Part shown: piece after piece, positions 24,106 through 33,915 of the stretch
How positions within the stretch are numbered: position 1 is the stretch's first letter
Layout of the letters: every line of letters starts with the position of its first letter
Source: Circinella umbellata
Lineage: Eukaryota; Mucoromycota; Mucoromycetes; Mucorales; Lichtheimiaceae
Reading direction: 5' to 3'
Assembly (NCBI GenBank): GCA_025093555.1
Contig: JAIWNF010000065.1
Location: 62,001-126,000 of the forward strand
Length of the DNA: 64,000 nucleotides
Program-made: the position numbers and the translations under genes
The notes under the pieces: model-generated
Databases searched by the model: none
The model's input: only the letters and a program-made list of their open reading frames with translations
Told to the model about the DNA's origin: nothing

Positions 24106-24703
24106 GTAGTTTGGGCTAATTCTCAATAGTAGCGACCTCAGTCGCTACTGTTGAGAATTGGCCGCAAATAATGCTAATTAGCTGTAATTTAGTTCTTCTA
24201 TACTTTCGCTTATTCTGATTCGGAATCTGAAATCGGATCATGAAAATTGTGGCTGAGTAAAAAGTTATGGCGATTTGAATTTTTGGATGTTTTTGCCGTT
24301 TAGTTAAATTTAACTAAGTCCCTTAATTTATTAAGAAAAAATTTCAAACATTTCAGAATTGAGTTATGCTTTATATGTCACATATATAAACATTACGCGC
24401 TGATTTCAAATCTGCAATTGGATTTTACCTAGCTGGCTTAGATCGTGAGATATAGCCCTGAATGCGTTACCGGACATAACATATATTTTTACGTTCCCCG
24501 GGTAGGGGGACGTTTGCGGTCCACGCCGACGTTAGGCGGCGCTCGAATACAGCAGTTAATAGTATATATCGATTTAATATTATAAAATCAAGTAACAATC
24601 AAGAATATATATAAGATAAGTAGAAAAAAATTATTTATTGGAAAAGTTAAGATAGGAAAAAGAAAATGATAATAAAGGAAATCTAAAATTATATAGTTAT
24701 TTT

Positions 24704-26234
24704 TTAATGGTTTCTTCTTCTCTTTTGTTGTTGATGAAATGTAGTATCTTGATAACTATCATTATCACTTTCTGAGGATGATGATGATGAAGAGGAGGAT
24801 GTTTCCAATTCTATAGTATCTTCTTCTTCAGTAGTACTACTATTATCTATATAATTAGGAAATTTTAGTATAAAGTCTTTTCTTTAGAAAGATTATAATT
24901 ATATATTTACCATCAATTAATACTACTTGGGTAAACTGAGGAACTGGTCCATCACTAGTATTACTAGTACTATTTCCATTTTCATTACTATTATCATTAT
25001 TAGTACTAGAATTATTGGAGCTAGTAATTTCACCAAAAGAAACTTCTTTCAATGCAGTGATGAATGCTTCCTATAGATTACCACTATGTTTACGGCGCCA
25101 AATAAACTCTACTAACTTCCAAGGCATTTGCTTTTCAGTTCTGTACCTAGCTCCTACTCTGATTTTGATTCCATTCCAGGTGCCTAATATTCAAATGATA
25201 AGTTAAATTACTGTTTTTATTATTATTATTCTATATCTTTAATATTACCTTCAATTGTGTTTGTATGTATACCATCAGATGAAATAAACTCCACAGAATG
25301 ATTAACAGTTTTATGAGTATAATCTTCATCTTGATCCTCCAGCTGATTATATCCCTTCCAACAATCAGTATGAATAATACTACCAGGTACAATATATGCT
25401 GTTAGAAGATTAGTCAGTGTTTCTGCACTTCTGTTAGGTACTGTGGCCAAAAAGCATCTTCTTTCTGGTGTTCTTTCAACACCTCCAACTACCCAAACAC
25501 CATCTACTTTTTTTCCTATGCCATTTTTAGTCAATTTTCGTTTTCCAAATTTTGACTCATCAACTTCAACAATGATTCCTGGCCCACCTAGTAATTAGGT
25601 AATATTGAAATTAATTATTAAGTCAATTATTTTATTGTAAATATAATATAAGCTTACCAATGGTCATATCCTCCAGCTTCAAATCCCCTTCCATTAGTAA
25701 ATACATATCATCAATAATACTAGTAACTGTATTTGGAGCTAGCTTGGTACTCTCAATAACTTGTTTATTAGTTCCATTAAATCCACCAGCCAAAAAGAAA
25801 TAGATAACTAGCATAATCTTATGCAAAGGAACCCTTTTACCACCAAAGAAAGAAGTATTCTTCATAGAAACTGACTTGGCACCACAGCAGTTTCTATATC
25901 TACATCGCCAGATAGGTGCTCTTCCATTGGGAAAAATAGCACACATTTGGTTTCCATTAGGGCAACTTGGTGCAGATCCAGAAAAAACACCATTATCTAC
26001 CAACCATCTTAAAAAATCTTATTTACTTTCCATCCATTTATTATCCATCCATCATCATCTATCCATCCATCCATCCATCCATCTATCCATCCATCCATCC
26101 ATCCATCTATCCATCCATCTATCTGTACTTTGAGAACAAAAATAAAAAAATATAACTTACTTTAAAGTTTTCTTATGATCAGCAAAAGTTTGGATAAAAG
26201 TCCAAATATCAGGTAAGCCTTGGTCAATGTGCAT
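24704..26234 (-). pseudogene. Merlin transposase (ISXO2-like DDE), one nonsense codon
   Basis: Exons are 26234-26161, 26007-25658, 25587-25249, 25183-24911 and 24846-24704, 392 codons with all junctions in frame. The N-terminal part has a zinc-ribbon-like CPNGNQMC...CRYRNCC. The DDE domain follows: IIVEVDESKFGKRK (first D), KVDGVWVVGGVER, IIHTDCWKGYNQL (second D), NHSVEF and NTIEGTWNGIK (E). The tail is Ser-rich and basic. The only defect seen is an in-frame TAG at 25073-25071 in the context NL*EAFITAL, where the family usually has Trp. Everything else looks intact, so inactivation is recent, or the product is truncated after the DDE core. It is transcribed opposite to the window strand, like the host retroelement copy. 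Confidence 0.88.
26030..26124. repeat. CCAT tetranucleotide microsatellite
   Basis: About 95 bp of TCCA/CCAT units with CTAT variants lie inside intron 1 of the Merlin transposase gene. Open frames through it (repeated SIHPSIH) are artefacts. Confidence 0.95.
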
Positions 26235-26352
26235 GGTAATAAAGAAAGTAGAAAGAAGGAAGGAATTTTTTCTAGATCTGAAAAATCACAACAGATAAAT
26301 ATTATTTTATCATTAAAACCAATGTTGGAATTGAGAAAAAAATCAGTGAATA

Positions 26353-26425
26353 GTCACCAGTGGGAATTGAACCCACGACCTTCTCAACCAGATACCAACG
26401 CCTTAACCGAATAGACCATTTGGTT
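26353..26425 (-). other. tRNA-like segment with Pol III A and B boxes (SINE-like head)
   Basis: Read on the minus strand this has exact tRNA spacing. T8 and the A box (TGGTCTATTCGG) are followed by a perfect four-pair D stem and G18-G19. A CTG triplet occupies anticodon positions 34-36 after T33. The B box GGTTCAATTCC sits in a perfect five-pair T stem. The acceptor stem and most of the anticodon stem do not pair, so it is not a working tRNA. Conserved internal promoter with ruined stems is typical of tRNA-derived SINEs or tRNA relics. It lies in the 5' part of the Merlin element, upstream of the transposase. Confidence 0.75.
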
Positions 26426-26789
26426 GTTTTGTGATTTTCCATTTTGAAATTTTATATGTATGATCAAGTCAAAACTTAATTTTGCGTTTTTTTAATAAAT
26501 TTTATATATAATAATAACCTGTAATTTGTGTCACATACTGCTGGAATGCATAGAAATTGATGCATCAATTAAAAGTTTCATTATTTTCACATCGATTTTT
26601 GGTGAATTTTAAAAAATGGCTTTTTCTCTCTATTTTACTAATTAAACTGAGTTTGAAATTACGCCCATTGAATTCTACGTCACGTATTAGCCTATACACC
26701 CTAAAACTATTTAAACACAGCTACTATATATAGTATACGCGCACTATAGTTAGATAAGCGACTGAGGTCGCCACTATTAAGATAGATCC

Positions 26790-27520
26790 GTAGTTTGCGT
26801 GTTTCCTGTCTTGTGGTACGTTGTTGATATGGAATATGGACATAGTTGAATTTTGGTTGGGTAGTATGAAATTGGAAAAAATTACTGGCTTCAGTAGTGT
26901 TGGTTACACATATTATTTATGCTGGCGGGGTTACTGTCGATTACTTGTCGAAGTTTTTTGTTGGGTGGTTCGTGAGTAGTAGGACTAATAGAAGTAGTTG
27001 GTGCAGGACGAGCCTGTTTAATATGTTCTGTAGGTTGTGGAGGTGTTGTTATAGTCAGCTTAGTAATAATAGTTTTACTATTTGCTGAAGGTGGAGGTTT
27101 TTCATGATGGTGATTGAGTGCTGGTTGATTTTGGTGAATTTTGGGTGGTGGTGACTTTGACTATGTCGGTTGTGATGGTGACAATGTCAATGGCATTTGT
27201 GGCAAAGTGGTTTCTAGTTTGTCTAATATAGCTGACATGGGTGTAAGGGACATTGAGAAGACAGAATGAGTGCTCAAAAATGGTGGTGGTTGAGTCATTT
27301 TTTTCTTGAGAGCTGTTTCAAGTTCCTTGAATTTGGCTCGCAAGGATTCACAGAGTTTGTTAACATGAGCAAATTGCTGACGGTAGTATTGTTCATTATC
27401 TTTGGCCTGGCAAAGAAGATCCTTAGGGGGCAGACGGAACGAATCCGCTGCCTTCCTAACTTCCTCTGTGGTAGGTTTGTGGTAGGGTTTCGTAATGGTA
27501 TTGGCTGTATGCTAAACACT
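26790..27520 (-). pseudogene. Retroelement ORF1/gag-like protein, N-terminal part
   Basis: Minus-strand frames encode a coiled segment (RAKFKELETALKKK), a Pro/Ser/Thr-rich middle (SMSLTPMSAILDKLETTLPQ) and THEPPNKKLRQ, with stops and frameshifts. The inverted copy at 28930-29470 has matching pieces (KVKELESALT, PPNKKR). Its downstream half resumes at 24105 across the Merlin insertion. Confidence 0.65.
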
Positions 27521-27562
27521 TTTCAAAAAAAAGTGTTTTAAAAGCGGAAAAGGGCCATGGCA

Positions 27563-27800
27563 AAAAGTATGTTGAAATTATATATCTTATTAGGGCGAAA
27601 TTAAATGAACACATGCTGTTTTCAGCTTATTGCTCTCGCCAGTTCAAACAAAGCTCGGTACTGAAAAACCTGCTAGGCAGTAGGAAAAAAGGTGGGGGTG
27701 GAACGAAGGTAAATAGAGGATATAGAATTATAAAAGGAAACTAAGATAGGGAACTACTAAAATAAAAATAAAGTAGCAGAAGAGACATCTAGACTAGGGG
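27563..27800. repeat. Terminal-repeat copy 2 of retroelement
   Basis: It begins AAAAAGTATGTTGAAATTAT and shares CACATGCTG, GGTACTGAAAAACCTGC and ACTAGGGGG with copy 1 at 23378-23590, same orientation. The two flank the minus-oriented retroelement remnant like a pair of long terminal repeats, by eye roughly 75-80% identical over the best part, which suggests an old insertion. Confidence 0.65.
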
Positions 27801-28197
27801 GAGTGGAAACATGGTAAATGAAAATGAAGCACTTCGTTTTTTTTTTTGGTTTTATGAGTTTATGGATGGTGCAGTGAAGCGTTCAATGTGTGATTGAAGT
27901 ACTTTGTATAAAGATATAAAATGAAGAAGAAATAATACACTATGTTGTTGTATTTGAGTAATAAATTATATAATAAAGAGTAGAAATATGGGTTGTGGGA
28001 GTTCTTATATTTAGGAATATTACGTCTGAATCCACAAAAGAGAAATCTTATAATGAGTTTAAGAGAATTTATGCTCAAAGGAAACTATTGTTAGGTCAAT
28101 TTAATTGTTAAAAGACTGAAAGATTTTAAAGGTAAAGATAGAACTGAAGAAAGGAATTTTATTTGAAATAATTTGGGGGTATTTATACTAATTGACA
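27801..28197. other. Island sequence, no gene seen
   Basis: This is AT-rich sequence between a retroelement terminal repeat and a short minisatellite. No supportable coding. Confidence 0.5.
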
Positions 28198-28303
28198 ATG
28201 CCGGTAATGTGGCATTGCTTTGCCAGAAAAGTGTCTTTGCCACAAATGTGTCTTTGCTTTGCCAGAAAAGTGACATTGCTCTGCCAGAAAAGTGGCATTG
28301 CTT
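28198..28303. repeat. Short tandem repeat, about 22 bp unit
   Basis: Imperfect units of the form ATTGCTTTGCCAGAAAAGTG plus two bases repeat three to four times, with one shortened unit (TTTGCCACAAATGTGTC) in the middle. Confidence 0.8.
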
Positions 28304-28412
28304 AGGCCAATAAGATCACGTAGCGAGCCAGCTTGTGACACAATAATACAAATAATAACAACAACAACAATAATAATAATAATGACGGTAATATGTTGAT
28401 ATAAAAATGTCT

Positions 28413-28677
28413 TTAATTTTTATATGCTACAACAGAAGGTATGGTTGGTAGTTCTATCCATTGAAGTAATGACTGACCAAAGTTATTTATTGGTGGTGAT
28501 GGTGTAGGATATTGTTCAGGTCTGCAAGTACAATGTAGTTGATGGAGGATGAAACACAGTTTTGGCCAAACAATTTTGAGGTATAACCGTTTGTTGAATG
28601 ATGCTGGAGGTGATTTTGGGAGTCGATTGAGGACATAAGAGATTGGGTCGTTGATAGTGGTTGAAATTGGCAAAAAG
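28413..28677 (-). pseudogene. LINE-like ORF2 C-terminal fragment
   Basis: The open minus frame reads NDPISYVLNRLPKSPP, IVWPKLCFILHQLHC and GQSLLQWIELP before a stop at 28413. A C-terminus of this style (DPI..LLNR, then WP.LWP, then LL.W) is familiar from mucoralean LINE reverse-transcriptase proteins. Downstream on the same strand are AAT/AAC repeats (about 28343-28386), as at many LINE 3' ends. The rest of the ORF is missing: a MITE follows immediately upstream. The assignment is from memory of the family and is tentative. Confidence 0.45.
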
Positions 28678-28679
28678 TA

Positions 28680-28854
28680 CAGTTGAACCCCGTTTTTTGC
28701 ATAAATGGGATTTGGCTTGAAAGTAGTGCAAAAACCAGGGGTGTGCAAAAAGTGGGGTTGAAAACATAGTAAAATTATAGTGGGATTTAGGCTGAGAGGC
28801 GTGCAAAAAGTGGGGGAGTGCAAAAACCGGGAGTGCAAAAAACGGGTTTGTCTG
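28680..28854. mobile_element. pogo/Tigger-like MITE, 175 bp
   Basis: The element starts CAGTTGAACCCCGTTTTTTG and ends with the complement of CAGACAAACCCGTTTTTTGC, giving inverted ends of roughly 22 bp. It is flanked by TA on both sides (28678-28679 and 28855-28856), the expected Tc1/mariner-pogo target duplication. Inside, the motif GTGCAAAAA recurs about five times. No coding capacity. Confidence 0.82.
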
Positions 28855-28861
28855 TAACAGT

Positions 28862-30170
28862 TTGTATGGCCCTTTTTCCGCTTTCCATCACTTTTTTGAG
28901 GGTGGTAAGCATATAACCATAATCATTTCGAATCAAAATCGCAAATATACATCAGAGGAAATACGAAAGGTTGCAGTCTCGTTCTATCCCTCTCGTATGG
29001 ATGTCCTCAAAGCCGAACTTCGCCAAACACAACAGAACGAACGCTATTATCATTAACAATTTGATAGAGTCAACAAGCTATATAAAACTTTACAAGCTAA
29101 AGTCAAGGAACTTGAATCAGCTCTCACTGTCTGCCCCACAAAACAAGAGCACCACTTTACTACTCATTCCCTGTTCTCCATATCACTTCCACCAATAGCA
29201 GCCAAGTCCACCCAACTCGAGAAAACTTTGTACCATCACAATTGACATTCAAAACTGACATCGTCAAATTTATCATTAAATAAATATAATATGGAACCTC
29301 CAACCATTTCCCATGAAATGAAGCCAGCACCAGCAATCATTGACATTACTACAAACGTAGTAGTAACACCACCAGCACGACCCAAAAAGGTCCACCCTGT
29401 ACTAACGTACTCTCATAGTCCAACTATGCAGCCTCCCAACAAAAAGAGGTAGCACGTAATAATTAATAAGTCCGCATGCATACAACATTATTGTGTAACC
29501 AATATCACAGAAGCCAGTAAATTCTTTCAGTTTCCTGATCATAATCAAACCAAATTTGAATACATACACATCCCATGCCTGAAACGCAAAACATAACAGG
29601 AAATCTGTCAGGTATTCTGTAGTCTAAAGATTAACACCTCTCGTGTTCTGGACATCTCCTATCCCAGTCGAAATATCACGGGTATACTAGTCCACCAGTA
29701 CTACCTCCCACATATCAACACAATGCTTCAAGAACCTAACATTCCAACATTAAAGAGCTTTGATCCTATTCACCCAGATAATCTCAAGGATCCCAAATAC
29801 AAAAGTTGTTCAGAACCTGAACGTTCGAATATTTCTAAACAATGTCACCGCCAACGATGTTTGTGAGCAATTGCAGCCCAGCCTCTTATACTAATTACGA
29901 AAATAGCACGCTTTTTCAGTTCGAAAGGATGGATGGATCAATCCGACTTTGATCACATCATGTCAAGTCCATGACAATTATGACTAGATCCCCTAGTGCC
30001 ACTATTTTATATTGTATATTTCGCAGTGTCTCACTCTTTACACAAAATCAAATTTTGAATTTTTTTTCTTTTTTCTTGTTTTCCTAAAATCTTCTTACAT
30101 AAGTATAATTTAGCTCGTATCAATTATTTTATAATAGTTCCCTACTAATATCTTTATATATTGTATCCCC
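28862..30170 (+). pseudogene. Second, inverted copy of the retroelement ORF1/gag-like region
   Basis: Plus-strand frames encode SFYPSRMDVLKAELRQTQQN, KVKELESALT and PPNKKR, then TSRVLDISYPSRNITGILVH, FDPIHPDNLKDPKY and QSDFDHIMSSP (about 29630-29985), with several stops. One is TGA at 29864-29866, where the left copy has Arg. It is the intact-length counterpart of the left copy that the Merlin element splits, but in opposite orientation. Confidence 0.65.
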
Positions 30171-30177
30171 ATTTACT

Positions 30178-30320
30178 GTTGATGTAACTACACCTTTTTC
30201 CTGCTGCCCCGCAGGTTTTCCAGTACCCCTCTTCGTGAGCCGATGAGAGCAAGAAGCTGAATCAGCATGTGCTCAATTAACTTTGTCTTTAATAAAATAT
30301 ATAATTTCAACGTAACAGTT
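30178..30320. repeat. Terminal-repeat copy 3, inverted
   Basis: The complement of GCAGGTTTTCCAGTACCCC...AATCAGCATGTGCTC...TATATAATTTCAACGT matches copies 1 and 2. It follows the plus-oriented retroelement remnant, as expected for a 3' terminal repeat. No matching 5' copy is seen upstream of 28862. Confidence 0.65.
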
Positions 30321-30600
30321 TGTATTGGAGTAAATTTTTTTGAAGAAAAATACATATAGTGTATGAAAGAACACTCAAAAAAAAGCCTCATGTTATTCAT
30401 TAAAGGCAAGCTTTGAATTTGCTTAGCATGGATTAATAGCATTGTATCTTTGAAATAGGCAAAGGTGGCTATAAACCATTTTACAAAATGTAATTTCGGG
30501 GAATATTGTGAAGGGGGAGGTGCAACTGCTTTTTTTTTTAGATTGATGATTTGTTAGAAATAATGTTATTATATATTATGCATGGAGGTCGAGTTCCCTA

Positions 30601-31972
30601 CTAGATATCTTCGTCACTGTCTTCTTGATAATCGAGCTTGCGTGATGCGCGTTTTTTTCTTGGTGAAAAAAATGTGTCGGGGCTTTGATAAGGCACTTTC
30701 TCTTTTTCTTCATCATCTTGTACTTCTTCATCGTCACCGTCATCATTTTCATTTAATAGTATTCTTTTTTTTAGTGTTCGGAGTTGTGCCAAGCTTATTT
30801 CATCTTTATAAAGGCGATGTGCTGGCTCGATGATTTCTTTTAACTAAAGATGGTGGTTTTTGAATACATACAAGTAATCATCAATAGTGTTGATGAATGA
30901 TTCCAACTGGGTAAAGTCCATCGGTAACTTTAAATCTGATACATGATTTGCAATAAACGCATCATCAACTTGATGGAGTGAGAACATATATCTGATGGTA
31001 CCTATTGTATATAGTTGTTAGTAGTTGCTATCTGTAATTTCTTAAACACTTATACTATAAAACATGACTATTTACCTATGAAGTCTAACCCCAAACAAAA
31101 GACTTTTTCACGATCTGAATCCATTATTGGCAGAGATAAGAGATACTTCAATATCGACTTGTTTCCTCTTGCATTCTTTATTTGTTGTTATTTCCCTGCT
31201 CCCTTGCCAGCTCCCTTTCTTTTCCATTCCGAGGTGCTGAGTTCAGTACCACTACTACGAATCATCAAATCGATTCTTCGACCAATAACATTATCACTAT
31301 ACTTTGCAGAACTAAAGGTTTTTGAATTTCGAGTCATGATATCCTTGGTTATTTGGCTTGTTTGTTCACCACTATGAAATATAACACTTATTATAAGTTA
31401 GATTTGAATTTATGTATTTATGTATTTATAAAGATATAGAAATATAAACACTTACTCTGAAATATCAAACATTGTATCTCGAAATAAAATATCCAAAATG
31501 GCAGCAAACCGCCGATAATATGTCATTTCTGACTTTATTGTTTTTGTGTGTATTTCAGATTGGAAGTTGAGGGTTTCCATAGACACAATTACATAATCTA
31601 ATATATCTATTATTTGAATCATAGTGGACTCAATGACACTGCCTTCCAACAATTCTAGTCGAGTTTTTGATAATGCTTTTCGTAAATTGATTTTCAAATC
31701 ATTGTCTTCTTGTTTGGCATCCTATATAATGAAACTGAGAATATTAATAACTTTTTGTTATTATGATGACAAGCATCTACGAGGTCATGCTACCTTAATG
31801 ATTTTTTTTTTATTTTTTTCTTTGTATCCATATCCAAGCCTTGTGGCAAGATCACCATTTTGGATTTTTCAAGTTTCTTCCACACATCATCTCCTACACT
31901 GCTCATAATAAACTCTTTAACTTGTAAGGCAAGATCATCGTTCACAAAGTAGATGATTCTTGATAATGTCAA
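30601..31972 (-). pseudogene. PD-(D/E)XK-like lineage-specific gene, decayed
   Basis: Minus-strand blocks are: 31972-31790 (KEFIMSSVGDDVWKKLEKSK), 31720-31452 (LRKALSKTRLELLEGSVIES..., MTYYRRFAAILDILFRDTMF), then SSAKYSDNVIGRRIDLMI..ELSTSEWKRKG, KNARGNKSILKYLLSLPIMD, a probable intron ending near 31003, and a tail ending in the acidic ENDDGDDEEVQDDEEKEK. The RRIDLMI...SEWK spacing resembles a PD-(D/E)XK nuclease core. Nonsense codons are TAA at 31188-31190 and TAG at 30844-30846. The family is one I associate with mucoralean 'hypothetical proteins'; related remnants lie at 33916-34516 and 35402-37330. Nuclease activity is inference. Confidence 0.5.
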
Positions 31973-32077
31973 TCTAAACCATAATAATATTAGTTTCTTG
32001 AATTGTCCTAATGTTAGTTGCTGTTGTCGCTACTTAAGCAAATTATTATCTGTGTGATTCTTTTCAAGTAATGTGTA

Positions 32078-32871
32078 TGGTGCATTCTGTCTCAAACCGT
32101 CAAAATTATTTGAATCCCGACATAAAAACTTGATGCCTATAAAATATTTTTGACACAAAGTAATCAACTTTTTGGCTCATGGAATGTGTTTATTTTTGTA
32201 TTCTAAGTCTATTGCGCGTTTTGTTTTTGAAAAAAACATATTTTTCATCAAGTTCATAGCTTTCAAAGTTTTGTCGGAATGTGAAATATTACTAAGTAAA
32301 CTAAAGAATTAAACATAGGGATCATGAGGGAGATGAGATGGCAAAAGCAGTGTGTAACAGTAAATAGCTAATAGGTAATACATTATCTGTTAGTACCTAT
32401 TTGTCAGTAAACAAAATATACTTAAAATTGAAATTCGAAGATACTACAATCTTTATTAGCATTATATCTATATATATAATGACATGAATGATGGAAATGA
32501 AGCATTTAAACTGGTCAAAAAGTTCACATCAAAAGGCTCCTCTCTCACCATAAACCAGGTGTTCATGACTAACATGCTTTTTTTTCATTTTTTCCCTTTT
32601 TTTATATGTATCTTCTTATTATCCTCTGATATTTTTTTTCTCTTAATCTTCTTTTTTCCTTTTTATTTTGTTTATACATTATCTATATATATTTTCTTTT
32701 CTATTTCCTTGACATTTTTCAATAAAACAATAAAACTAGGTCACACTTTTTGACCATTATTATATGTTACATATGGGACTTGATACCCTTACCCATGGAT
32801 GTAGTATTAACAGACGGGATTTAAAATGTTTTTAATTTTGGACAAATGATGGTTTAAGACAGAATGCACCA
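32078..32871. mobile_element. TA-flanked inverted-repeat element, 794 bp (non-autonomous Tc1/mariner-like)
   Basis: The left end TGGTGCATTCTGTCTCAAAC and the complement of the right end TGGTGCATTCTGTCTTAAAC agree for 15 bases, then with gaps through AATTTT...AAATCCCG over about 60 bp. Both ends abut TA (32076-32077 and 32872-32873). The interior is AT-rich with T-rich open frames (32484-32753 is low-complexity hydrophobic) and no transposase. It sits immediately before the Merlin-type fragment at 32872. Confidence 0.7.
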
Positions 32872-33299
32872 TATGGGTATTAGGTGGGGTAGAAAGAAAT
32901 ACAAAAAAAGTATTTACAATACCAGTAGAAAAACGTGATGAAGAAACATTATTAAAAAATATTAAAAAGTATGTTAGGCCTAATACCAAAATAATAACTG
33001 ATTGTTGGAAAGGATATATTAAGCTTAAAGAAAATGGTTATCAACATGAAACTGTAAATCATAAGAAATATTTTAAAGATCCTATTTTAAAAGCATGTAT
33101 AAATACAATTGAAGGTACTTGGAATGGCTATAAACTCAGTATTAAGCCACAGTATAGAACAAGAAAGTTTTTATATAATCATTTACTAGAATGTCAATGG
33201 AGAAAAAAGTATTATAGTTATAATATTTGGAATAAGCTATTAGAAGTAATTAAGATAAAAAATAAGAAGATGTCCAAAAAATATAGGGTAATAAAATAA
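32872..33299 (+). pseudogene. Second Merlin/ISXO2-like transposase, C-terminal two-thirds
   Basis: The frame is open from a TGA near 32848 through to a TAA at 33299: WVLGGVERNTKK, IITDCWKGYIKL (second D), HETVNHKKYF, NTIEGTWNGYKLS (E), then QWRKKYYSYNIW. It aligns by eye block for block with the Merlin transposase at 24704-26234 but is clearly a different lineage. Its codons are extremely A/T-rich (AAA, AAT, ATA, TTA). The N-terminal part with the first D is missing, displaced or deleted at the 794-bp element. No stop interrupts the remaining 140 codons, which is notable for a fragment. Confidence 0.8.
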
Positions 33300-33430
33300 G
33301 AATGCTTTATTTAATAAATTAGATTTTACTCCAACAATTAATATAAATATTGTCTAGTACTACATATAAATTATAAAAGAACTAAATATGATATCTAATA
33401 ATAAGAAGAAATATATTATACATAATAAAA

Positions 33431-33667
33431 ATGGACGAAAATCCATTTTTGAATCAAAGTTTTTTAAAGGATATCAAAAGAAGTTTTTTCCCAACTAAGC
33501 TATTTAATCAAAATAAATACAACTTTAATATTGTAGATGTTAATTTTGAAGTAAAAAAGATAATATTACATATATAATATAAACTTAGATTCTGGTAAAA
33601 AATATGAACATGTATATATATTAAAAAATAATAATATTATTGATGAATATGTTGAAATGAAATATGA
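33431..33667 (+). pseudogene. A-rich ORF remnant, unknown
   Basis: ATG at 33431 opens MDENPFLNQSFLKDIKRSFF..., ending near 33577. A +1 frame continues NLDSGKKYEHVYILKNNN to 33667. The codon bias is the same A-rich type as the transposase fragment 130 bp upstream. I do not recognise the protein. A single frameshift would join the two parts. Confidence 0.35.
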
Positions 33668-33915
33668 ATCGTAAAAGTTATATATACTAAAATTTAAACA
33701 TAAATAGCTGTAATGTTTTTTAATATTTAATTTTAAAATGACTAATCTATTTTATATAATTATATGTAGAATTTAAAATTCAAAAGTAAAAAAAAATATA
33801 AATATTATATAATCTTTATGATATGTATGTTATTAAAGTAAAATGTAACTCAAATTTCATATGTATAATGATTACAACTATCCAATCAACTGCTTTTTAT
33901 TGTTATCTTCATAAG

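Larger units (their letters stand above)
24114..26789 (-). mobile_element. Merlin-superfamily DNA transposon, near-complete
   Basis: The element is 2676 bp and inserted into a retroelement ORF. It is flanked by an exact 8-bp duplication GTAGTTTG (24106-24113 and 26790-26797). Its ends are imperfect terminal inverted repeats: left GGCTAATTCTCAATAGTAGC and right (complement) GGATCTATCTTAATAGTGGC, both continuing GACCTCAGTCGCT. It encodes an ISXO2/IS1595-type transposase. An 8-bp duplication, GG-starting ends and this transposase family together define Merlin. Removing the element and one duplication rejoins the interrupted retroelement reading region, which confirms the boundaries. It also contains a CCAT repeat and a tRNA-like segment. 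Confidence 0.9.

Noticed and set aside
26030..26124. CRISPR-like array or repeat protein
   Set aside because: It is a simple CCAT microsatellite without spacers; the SIHPSIH frames are artefacts.
26353..26425. Functional tRNA-Gln gene
   Set aside because: The acceptor and anticodon stems do not pair, although both promoter boxes are intact.
32484..32753. Hydrophobic membrane-protein-like frame
   Set aside because: It is T-rich low complexity inside a non-coding inverted-repeat element, with no conserved motif.
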